Of a stretch of DNA of 58,495 nucleotides, positions 36,039 through 43,090 are shown piece after piece. Position 1 is the first letter of the stretch. The number at the start of each line of letters is the position of its first letter. A program made the translations under genes and the position numbers. The DNA lies in NCBI GenBank assembly GCA_020532545.1, contig JAJBAW010000012.1:1-58495 (forward strand), read 5' to 3'. Source of the DNA: Candidatus Cloacimonadota bacterium. GTDB taxonomy: Bacteria; Cloacimonadota; Cloacimonadia; Cloacimonadales; Cloacimonadaceae. The notes under the pieces were generated by a model. It saw only the letters and a list, made by a program, of their open reading frames with translations. It was not told the origin of the DNA and did not search any database.

Positions 36039-37070
36039 TTGAAAAAACAAATTATCCTGCTTTCCGCCTTAGCTCTGCTCTTGCTACCTCTGAGCCTTAG
36101 CGCCAAACCTTTTGGTAAGGTCGGCACTGTGGGTATGCAATTTCTAAAGCTGGGTGTGGATGCCCGCGCGATCGGTATGGGCGAAGCCTATACTGCCGTA
36201 ACGGATGATATATCCTCCGTTTATTGGAATCCTGCCGGATTGGCTCCTTCCTTCCAAAATCAGGTCTTTTTCTCTCATACCAATTGGCCTGCAGATATTA
36301 TGCAGGAATTTGCTGCAGCCACTTATACCACTGGTGTTTCCACCTTTGCTATATTTGGCACTGTGCTGCATATGGATGATATGGAAGTGACCGATGAAGA
36401 CACCTTCGGGCACACTGGAGAGTACTTTACGAATAGTAATGTAGCCTTGGGTGTAAACTACGCTCAGCAGTTCACAGACAAGTTCTCTGCTGGCGTGGGT
36501 GTGAAATACCTGCGGGAAAACCTCTATGAATACAATGTAAATTCTTATGCCTTCGATCTTGGTTCCATGTACAATACCGGATGGAAAAACGTCAAGATCG
36601 GAATGACACTCAAGAATTTCGGCCCTGACTTTCGCTATCGTGTAGATAACGATGGTGATGGCAGTATCGATGAGGATCCCTTTGATCTGTTTGACAATGA
36701 TGGTGATGGCCTGATCGATGAAGATGGCCCCGAACTGGAGTGTAAGATACCCATGCACTTCTCTTTGGGTGTCGCTGGAGACATCATGCGCGGCGAAAAC
36801 ACATACTGGCTCGCCTCACTGCAATTGGATAACGTGATTGACCGTCAGGAAACCTGGAACCTGGGCACAGAATACAAGCTGGGGAATATCTTCCTCAGAG
36901 CCGGTTATCAAATCGGTTTTGATGAAACCAGCTATAGTGCCGGTGCCGGATGGCAAATCCCCACCAGTCTCGGTATTTTCAATATCGATTATGCCTATAC
37001 CGATATGGGCTTCCTTACGGAATCAATGCTTAAGAGCGCACACCGCGTGTCGCTGAAAATGAGATACTAA
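36039..37070 (+). CDS. PorV/PorQ-like outer-membrane protein with two calcium-loop motifs
   Basis: 343 residues. The start is TTG at 36039, with GGGAGG 4 bases upstream. After the signal peptide (to about 22, LSLSA), the sequence MQFLKLGVDARAIGMGEAYT, then SVYWNPAGLA, is the canonical PorV/UPF0164 opening, and the rest alternates like a beta-barrel. Unusually, two DxDGDG loops (VDNDGDGSIDEDP at about 202-214 and DNDGDGLIDEDG at 219-230) lie back to back in what should be one long loop. The gene sits between the large secreted protein and the first Asp-box paralogue. It may help secrete or anchor the neighbouring sorted proteins. Confidence 0.82.
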   Translation: MKKQIILLSALALLLLPLSLSAKPFGKVGTVGMQFLKLGVDARAIGMGEAYTAVTDDISSVYWNPAGLAPSFQNQVFFSHTNWPADIMQEFAAATYTTGVSTFAIFGTVLHMDDMEVTDEDTFGHTGEYFTNSNVALGVNYAQQFTDKFSAGVGVKYLRENLYEYNVNSYAFDLGSMYNTGWKNVKIGMTLKNFGPDFRYRVDNDGDGSIDEDPFDLFDNDGDGLIDEDGPELECKIPMHFSLGVAGDIMRGENTYWLASLQLDNVIDRQETWNLGTEYKLGNIFLRAGYQIGFDETSYSAGAGWQIPTSLGIFNIDYAYTDMGFLTESMLKSAHRVSLKMRY

Positions 37071-37099
37071 GAATAATGAATAAAATAAATGGAGGAACA

Positions 37100-39250
37100 A
37101 TGAAAAAAGTTCTCTTACTCGTGTTATGCCTTTCTTTTATGATCGTAGCTGTCAATGCCAAACCCATGCAGCCAGATCATGCAAATAAGGCCCTGAAATC
37201 CCCCGAACAGGGCAGATTGGTCAGTCCTGGCCGTTATATGCCCAGCTATGAATTCACCAAAACTCCCACAGTTTTGCTGGAAAGTTATTATGACTATATG
37301 ATTGGAAGCTATAATGGCATTCCTATCCGCAATATTCCCCTTGCTGAAGGCGGATATTTTATGACATTCCATGGCAAGCGTACAGCTGCTGGCTCACGCC
37401 GCACATTTTACGCGCATCTCGATGCCGCTGGAAACACCAGCAACATCAACGAGATTAGCCAGGTTACAGTTCATGAAGGTTACTCCACTCTGGGCGTAGA
37501 CCCTGTAAGCGGAAAACCTTTGTACGCCTGGCATGCCAATGCCGATGCTGATGCGGAACTTGAAACCCAATTCACCTCTGATGCCTTTATGTTCGGTCTG
37601 TCCGGTCTCTTCAATGAAATTCAAGTGATTGTAGACAATCCCCTGGCAATCCTGACTTCTGTGGACAACGAATTCATCTGGCCTACCATTCAGATCGGAC
37701 CTTCTCCTGTGGATGGAATGCGCAGAGTCTATGTGGCGAATCGTAATGCTGTATCCCACAATACTGGTGCCAAGCCCAGCGAAAACGTCCTCATTGCTTA
37801 TGCAGATTTCAATGAAACTATGATCGAAGGTGGAACCAGTCTGGTGTGGACTCATACCTCTATTCCTGAGATGAACGAATGGAACCACGAGGACGAATGG
37901 CGTCGTCCTTTCCACTCACTTACCACCGACAATCTGGGCAATGTCTATTATGCCGGCTACCATTTTGCTTACACAGCCGATGAAGTCATTATAGCAGAGC
38001 CAGGTGTGGATATGTTTATTTGCCCAAACTACGGTGAAGGCACCTGGACCCGCGTGGCAGATTTTGGTCAGTTTCCTACCTATAATCCAGGTGGAACTCC
38101 TGGCGGCCCCGGTTACTTCCAGGGTGATGACGGACCTTATGCTGACAACGAGATCCATTGGGGTATCGTGAACTCCAGCCACTTGAATGCAGTTACTTCA
38201 AATAATGGCAAGATCATCTTCCCCGCACTGTACTCGGTGAACGCAAATACCGGTGGCTACTATCCTGATTTTCACACAGTGAAAGCTGTGATCTATGATA
38301 CTGCTACTCAAGAATTTGCAATTACTGAAATCTATCCTCAGCAAAATCCAGAAGATACCCATAATTCAGCCTTCACTCCCTGGGATCTTGAAGCTCCTTG
38401 GGGCGTGCCGGAATATTACGAAGCTTCAGATGGTGAATTCTATCTCGACCCTGAAAAGATCTGGCCCTTCCCGCACTGGGATGATGCTCTGCATGGTGAC
38501 TCCATGATGTTCCATTGCAACAACATCAAAGTAAGCGAACCCAACGATGATGGCCTGATGATTGCTGTATGGCAGGATGCCATGCGCGCACGCCTCTACA
38601 ACAAGTTCCCGGATTCATACCCTGAACTTGCTCCTTTCTCCGATACCCCCGAAATCTATATTACGACCAGTAATGACAACGGATATCATTGGAGCGAGCC
38701 TATCATTATAAACAAAGTAGAAACTGATGCCTTTGCCGGTCTCAAACCCATGTGGGTGTATTCGGCTGATAAAGTTATCACCACCGGAATCACTCCTGAA
38801 AATCATATTATCGGCAAAATTGGCTTTATGTTCTATGATGATTACACTTGGGGCGCCAATGCCATCGTTCCTCCTGCTCACTCTGTGAACGACGGTGGAG
38901 CAGTAATGTTTACTGAAATGCAGATTGACTTCGGACCCGCCACCTCAAATCATAATGCTGTAGCTCCTCAGATTACCCGGATCCTGAATCAAAACTACCC
39001 GAACCCCTTCAACCCCGAAACCACTATTAGTTTTGATATGCCTGCAAATGGCAAAGCCAGACTGGATATCTACAACGTAAAAGGCCAGCTCGTGAAGACT
39101 CTCTTCGACGGCGTGGCTAGCTTTGGCAGAAACAGCCTGGTTTGGGATAGCACTGATAATGGCGGAAACGCAGTTACCAGCGGTATCTATTTCTCTCGCC
39201 TTACCACAGCCAATCATAGCGAAACCCGCAAAATGATGCTGATGAAATAA
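37100..39250 (+). CDS. Secreted Asp-box protein, paralogue 1 of 3, with sorting tail
   Basis: 716 residues from the ATG at 37100, following GGAGG. Signal peptide 1-20. The body (about 40-620) looks like a beta-propeller or sialidase-like fold with an Asp-box motif (SNDNGYHWSEP, about 522-533) and strongly conserved stretches shared with the next two paralogues (LLESYYDYMIGSY, VPPAHSVNDGGAVMF). A sorting tail starts at about 633 (YPNPFNPETTISFDMPANGK ... KMMLMK). No glycosidase catalytic set was recognised, so binding or another enzymatic role is open. Unlike copies 2 and 3, it has no long leader because it starts 29 bases after the PorV-like gene, so it is the operon-embedded member of the triplet. 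Confidence 0.82.
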   Translation: MKKVLLLVLCLSFMIVAVNAKPMQPDHANKALKSPEQGRLVSPGRYMPSYEFTKTPTVLLESYYDYMIGSYNGIPIRNIPLAEGGYFMTFHGKRTAAGSRRTFYAHLDAAGNTSNINEISQVTVHEGYSTLGVDPVSGKPLYAWHANADADAELETQFTSDAFMFGLSGLFNEIQVIVDNPLAILTSVDNEFIWPTIQIGPSPVDGMRRVYVANRNAVSHNTGAKPSENVLIAYADFNETMIEGGTSLVWTHTSIPEMNEWNHEDEWRRPFHSLTTDNLGNVYYAGYHFAYTADEVIIAEPGVDMFICPNYGEGTWTRVADFGQFPTYNPGGTPGGPGYFQGDDGPYADNEIHWGIVNSSHLNAVTSNNGKIIFPALYSVNANTGGYYPDFHTVKAVIYDTATQEFAITEIYPQQNPEDTHNSAFTPWDLEAPWGVPEYYEASDGEFYLDPEKIWPFPHWDDALHGDSMMFHCNNIKVSEPNDDGLMIAVWQDAMRARLYNKFPDSYPELAPFSDTPEIYITTSNDNGYHWSEPIIINKVETDAFAGLKPMWVYSADKVITTGITPENHIIGKIGFMFYDDYTWGANAIVPPAHSVNDGGAVMFTEMQIDFGPATSNHNAVAPQITRILNQNYPNPFNPETTISFDMPANGKARLDIYNVKGQLVKTLFDGVASFGRNSLVWDSTDNGGNAVTSGIYFSRLTTANHSETRKMMLMK

Positions 39251-39312
39251 TATAATAATAAGATGCTTTAAGCTCCGTGCGAAGGAGCCCCCGGCATCAT
39301 AAAGTCTAAGCT

Positions 39313-39349
39313 ATGGGGCACGGCCATTTGGTCGTGCCCCATCATTTTA
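39313..39349 (+). terminator. Rho-independent terminator after paralogue 1
   Basis: ATGGGGCACG (39313-39322) pairs with CGTGCCCCAT (39333-39342), followed by CATTTTATG. It probably ends the long unit that begins at 27419. The same hairpin, slightly diverged, follows paralogue 2 at 41912, showing that the duplicated segment included the terminator. Confidence 0.85.
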
Positions 39350-39398
39350 TGATTTCATTTCACTCAAAACCTGCCTCACCCAGCACGCTGCTCCTGGG

Positions 39399-39445
39399 CC
39401 CTCTCAACCCTCTCAACCCTCTCAACCCTCTAACCCCTCTCAACT
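39399..39445. repeat. Nine-base microsatellite (CCCTCTCAA)
   Basis: About five imperfect units of CCCTCTCAA lie in the gap between paralogues 1 and 2. No gene is visible in 39251-39678 apart from the terminator and the leader at its right end. Confidence 0.7.
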
Positions 39446-39537
39446 TTCTGCCTCCAATCGTTCTTTTATAAAATAATGGAATAAAACCTGCATAGGATAT
39501 CTCTTGAGAACAAACGCGTCCGAAAAATGCAATGCTG

Positions 39538-39678
39538 AGAACAATGTGATTGGTCTTATGGCTATACTGAATTGCAAGAAGGTAGGGCTCAAAAGTTCTC
39601 AAATAGTTGTGAAATTATGACTTGGAATCTACGCCAAGCTTTGATACCTAAGATATGAATATAATAACTGGAGGAACA
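39538..39678 (+). promoter_or_regulatory. Conserved leader of paralogue 2
   Basis: This stretch aligns almost without gaps to 42948-43090 upstream of paralogue 3 (shared AATTGCA(A/G)GAAGG, TTCTCAAATAG, TATGACTTGGAAT). A small hairpin CTTGG (39621-39625) with CCAAG (39634-39638) is conserved with its loop AAT-TAC. GGAGG precedes the GTG start of the gene. The function is unknown; it could be a regulatory RNA or only duplicated promoter DNA. Confidence 0.5.
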
Positions 39679-41841
39679 GTGAAAAAAGTTCTCTTACTCG
39701 CCATTTGCCTTTCTTTTATGATCGCTGCTGTAAATGCACAACAGATGCAGCCTGATCATGCAAAGAAACCCCTTGAAAGCCCTGTACAGGGCAGACCGAT
39801 CAATCTTAATCGCTCTGCACCTGATTATCAATTTACCCGTAACCCCACAGTTTTGTTGGAGAGTTACTACGATTACATGATTGGGAGCTATGGTGGTATC
39901 CCCATTCGGAATATTCCCCTTGATGAAGGTGGATATTTTCTTAGCTTCCATGGTAAACGTACCCCTGGTGGCTCACGCCGCACATTTTACGCACATCTCA
40001 GTGCCGATGGAAATGTCAGCAACATCAACGAGATCAGTCAGGTCACCAATCACGAAGGTTATCCCGCGTTGGGAGTGGATCCCGTGAGCGGAAAACCCTT
40101 GTATGCCTGGCATGCCAATGTGGATGCTGATGCCGAGCTGGAAGTCCAATTCACTTCCGATGCCTTTATGTTTGGTTTGTCCGGCCTCTTCAATGAGATC
40201 CAAACGATCATGGACGGTCCTATGGATGTCTTGATCGATGGAGTGGTGGCCTCTTCAAATAATGCCTTCATCTGGCCTACCATCCAGATCGGTCCCTCTC
40301 CTGTAGCCGGCATGCGCAGAGCCTATGTGTCTGCGCGTAATAATGTGTCTCACACCATCAGTACTGATCCCAGCGAGAACGTGCTCATTGCCTATGCAGA
40401 TTTTAATGGGCCCATGATCGAGGGTGGAGTCGATCTGGAGTGGAGCTACACTTCTATTCCCGAATTGGACGAATGGAACCACGCTCAAGGTGATTTCCGC
40501 CGTCCCAATTTCTCCCTGATTACCGATGATCTGGGCAATGTCTATTATATCGGTTACCACATATTCCGTGCTGCTGGCGATGCCAAGCTTACTGAGCCAG
40601 AGATGGATGTCTTTGTGTGCCCAAACTATGGCGAAGGTACTTGGACCCGTGTATCAGATTACGACAGGGTCCCTACCTGGAATCCCAACGGACAACCTGA
40701 CGGTACCGGTTACTTTGTCGGTGATGATGGACCTTATCCAGATGAAGATCTTTACTGGGGCATCATCAATTCCGCCCATTCGAATGCCGTCGCCACCGGC
40801 AATGGTAAAATCATCTTCCCCGCCTTCTTTGCGGTGATGAGTACTGCGAGCACTTACTATCCAGATTTTCACACTGTAAAAGCTATGATTTATGATCCCG
40901 CAACCCAGCAATTCAGCCGCAGAGAAATCTATCCTCAGCAGAATCCTGAAGACGACTATAACCAGGTTTACACTCCTTGGGATACCCAGGCTCCTTGGGG
41001 CGAGGCAGAATATTCTGAGGCTTCAGATGGTCAGTTCTATCTCGATAAAGAAACAATCTGGCCCTTCCCGCATTGGGACAGTGCCCTGCATGGCGATTCC
41101 ATGATGTTCCATTGCGGCTACCTCAGATTGAGCGAACCCAATGAGGATGGCATGATGGTGGCAGTATGGCAGGATGCTTTGCGCTCCCAGCTCTACAACA
41201 AATATCCGGATTCATATCCTGAACTGGCTGAATTCTCCGATACTCCTGAAGTCTATATCGCAGTCAGCAGAGACAGCGGTATGCACTGGAGCGAACCCAT
41301 CGTGCTGAACAAAGTTGATACTCCTGAATTTGCCGGCCTCAAGCCCATGTGGGTGTATCCGGCAGATAAAGTAATCTCTACCGGAGTATCTCCAGAAGGA
41401 GTTCCCTACGGTAAAATCGGTCTCATGTTTTACGATGATTACACTTGGGGCGCCCATGCAGTAGATCCGCCTGCCCACTCTGTCAACGATGGTGGCGCGG
41501 TGATGTTTGCTGAATTGCAGATTAATTTCGGCACCTCCAATGAAGATGGCACAGCGCCTCAGATCACCAAAGTGCTGAATCAGAACTACCCCAACCCCTT
41601 CAATCCAGAAACCACTATCAGCTTTGATATGCCTGCAAATGGCACAGCCAAGCTGGATATCTACAACGTGAAGGGCCAGCTCGTGAAGTCTCTCTTCGAC
41701 GGCGTGGCCAGCTCTGGTAGGACCAGCCTGGTCTGGGACAGCACAGATAATGGCGGCCAAGCTGTTACCAGCGGTATCTACTTCTACCGTCTGAGCACCG
41801 CCAATCATCGCGAAACCCGCAAAATGATGCTGATGAAATAA
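39679..41841 (+). CDS. Secreted Asp-box protein, paralogue 2 of 3, with sorting tail
   Basis: 720 residues. GTG at 39679 is chosen because GGAGG lies 6 bases upstream and the product then begins KKVLLLAICLSFMIAAVNA, almost identical to the signal of paralogue 1. The body carries the same landmarks (LLESYYDYMIGSY, Asp-box SRDSGMHWSEP, PPAHSVNDGGAVMF) and a tail YPNPFNPETTISFDMPANGT ... KMMLMK. It has its own leader (39538-39678) and terminator (41912), so it is an independent unit. Divergence from paralogue 1 is spread along the body, while the N- and C-terminal signals are conserved, which suggests a common export route with different binding surfaces. Confidence 0.82.
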   Translation: MKKVLLLAICLSFMIAAVNAQQMQPDHAKKPLESPVQGRPINLNRSAPDYQFTRNPTVLLESYYDYMIGSYGGIPIRNIPLDEGGYFLSFHGKRTPGGSRRTFYAHLSADGNVSNINEISQVTNHEGYPALGVDPVSGKPLYAWHANVDADAELEVQFTSDAFMFGLSGLFNEIQTIMDGPMDVLIDGVVASSNNAFIWPTIQIGPSPVAGMRRAYVSARNNVSHTISTDPSENVLIAYADFNGPMIEGGVDLEWSYTSIPELDEWNHAQGDFRRPNFSLITDDLGNVYYIGYHIFRAAGDAKLTEPEMDVFVCPNYGEGTWTRVSDYDRVPTWNPNGQPDGTGYFVGDDGPYPDEDLYWGIINSAHSNAVATGNGKIIFPAFFAVMSTASTYYPDFHTVKAMIYDPATQQFSRREIYPQQNPEDDYNQVYTPWDTQAPWGEAEYSEASDGQFYLDKETIWPFPHWDSALHGDSMMFHCGYLRLSEPNEDGMMVAVWQDALRSQLYNKYPDSYPELAEFSDTPEVYIAVSRDSGMHWSEPIVLNKVDTPEFAGLKPMWVYPADKVISTGVSPEGVPYGKIGLMFYDDYTWGAHAVDPPAHSVNDGGAVMFAELQINFGTSNEDGTAPQITKVLNQNYPNPFNPETTISFDMPANGTAKLDIYNVKGQLVKSLFDGVASSGRTSLVWDSTDNGGQAVTSGIYFYRLSTANHRETRKMMLMK

Positions 41842-41911
41842 TATCATCTGACTATAGGATGCTTGAAAGCTGCTCTACAAAGTAGTTTGCTGGCATCACA
41901 AAACCTAAGCT

Positions 41912-41949
41912 ATGGGGCACGGCCTTGCGGTCTTGCCCCATGATTTTTA
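41912..41949 (+). terminator. Rho-independent terminator after paralogue 2
   Basis: ATGGGGCA (from 41912) pairs with TGCCCCAT (to 41941) with an inner GGCC/GGTC stem, followed by GATTTTTAG. It is a diverged copy of the hairpin at 39313. Confidence 0.85.
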
Positions 41950-42015
41950 GTAAAGATATAGACTGATTGTAGATATATAGGTCCTATGAGCTGCCTTGAG
42001 TGCAGTAAATAGCAG

Positions 42016-42351
42016 AATAGTCACAGGGATTGGCCGGATCAAAGGGATTGTCACGGATAAAGAGCATATTGGCCAGTGGATCCGATTGCGCCACTGCTGG
42101 ATTGGACTCGTCTCGCGTCCATCTCTTTGACCTGCTGGATTGGATGCGTCTCGCGTCCATCTCTTTGACCTGCTGGATTGGATGCGTCTCGCGTCCAGTT
42201 GCAGTATTCGCCTCTTGTAGTCACAATCTCCTGCTTGCTTTGAAAGAATCCAGGTGGCGGTTTTTAACCGCCACGCCACGAGGATAGCCCGTGGGTCAAG
42301 ACTCCTTTCTGGCCTTTCAAGGCCAGGCACCCGCAGCTATATGAACCAATA
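42016..42351. repeat. Long direct repeat, copy 1
   Basis: This block matches 45402-45720 in the same orientation with indels (shared AATAGTCACA at the left, CGCAGCTATATGAACCAATA at the right). Inside are the hairpins GTGGCGGTT/AACCGCCAC (42254-42274) and CTGGCC/GGCCAG (42309-42326), plus a tandem array (42094-42197). It has no convincing open frame. It lies downstream of paralogue 2, just as copy 2 lies downstream of paralogue 3, so it was probably duplicated together with the gene. Confidence 0.75.
42094..42197. repeat. Tandem 38-base repeat containing variable-stem hairpins
   Basis: About 2.7 units. Each unit has the flank CTGCTGGATT, a hairpin with loop TCT (GGATGCG TCT CGCGTCC), then ATCTCTTTGAC. 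The first unit reads GGACTCG instead of GGATGCG in the left arm. Hairpins lie at 42104-42120, 42142-42158 and 42180-42196. Confidence 0.8.
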
Positions 42352-42590
42352 AATCCCAGGCTGTAAAAAACGGATTTTCTATTGAGGGATCAGGTGTCGT
42401 CCTGCGCTGCGCTCCGGACTCTGAATTCGATCTGCTGGTCACCCCAGCAGTCACCTGCTGGGCTATTGACATTCGCCTTTCGTCCTACCGGACTGGCTCT
42501 ATCTTAGCTGCCACGCCAAGATATATTAGATCGCAAATCCTGTATGTATTTGATCTTTTCTCCCTCTCTCCAAGGCATCGATCATATCTT

Positions 42591-42641
42591 TATCTAGCCT
42601 TAATCAAGCGTTAAGAATTAACGCTTGATTAAGGCTAGATA
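42591..42641. repeat. Perfect 24-base-arm palindrome
   Basis: The arms 42591-42614 and 42618-42641 are exact reverse complements around the loop GAA; the left arm begins TATCTAGCCTTAATCAAG. There is no T-run on either side, and no mobile gene flanks it. The rest of 42352-42926 holds only smaller inverted repeats (CTGCTGG pairs around 42433-42460). Confidence 0.8.
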
Positions 42642-42926
42642 GACATGTGATCAAGTGTCTCAAATGAGAAAGGAGCACCCCAGAAGGCTGGTTTATCCGC
42701 AGGATGAAAAAAACTCTCTTTGAGACTAAGCAGCTAAGCCCCTCAATCCCAAGTAGATGTCTAAAATAGCGTCTCGTTCTCGCTTTGCAGGTATTTTGCC
42801 TGGATAATACGGATTGGAATAGACTTGGGCACTTATTCACCTTAAAGTGTAAAGGAAGTAGCGTGACATGGGGAGAGGAATTGAACGGTCTCAAAAACTG
42901 CATAAGACTGCTCATCCAGAAAAAGC

Positions 42927-42955
42927 TTGACTGTAAAAGCAAAGCACGAAATAAT
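42927..42955 (+). promoter_or_regulatory. Putative promoter of paralogue 3
   Basis: TTGACT at 42927-42932, a 17-base spacer, and AATAAT at 42950-42955 at the upstream border of the conserved leader. Confidence 0.55.
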
Positions 42956-43090
42956 GTAATTAGTCATTCGACTTTAGATAAATTGCAGGAAGGGAGAACT
43001 CAAAATGTTCTCAAATAGTCGTGAATCTATGACTTGGAATTTACACCAAGCTCTGAGACCCAAGCCATAAATAGAATTACTGGAGGAACA
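42948..43090 (+). promoter_or_regulatory. Conserved leader of paralogue 3
   Basis: Counterpart of 39538-39678. The hairpin CTTGG (43033-43037) with CCAAG (43046-43050) is preserved, as are TTCTCAAATAGT and the GGAGGAACAGTG start context. Conservation in a non-coding stretch between genes whose bodies have diverged argues for function or a recent duplication. Confidence 0.5.
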
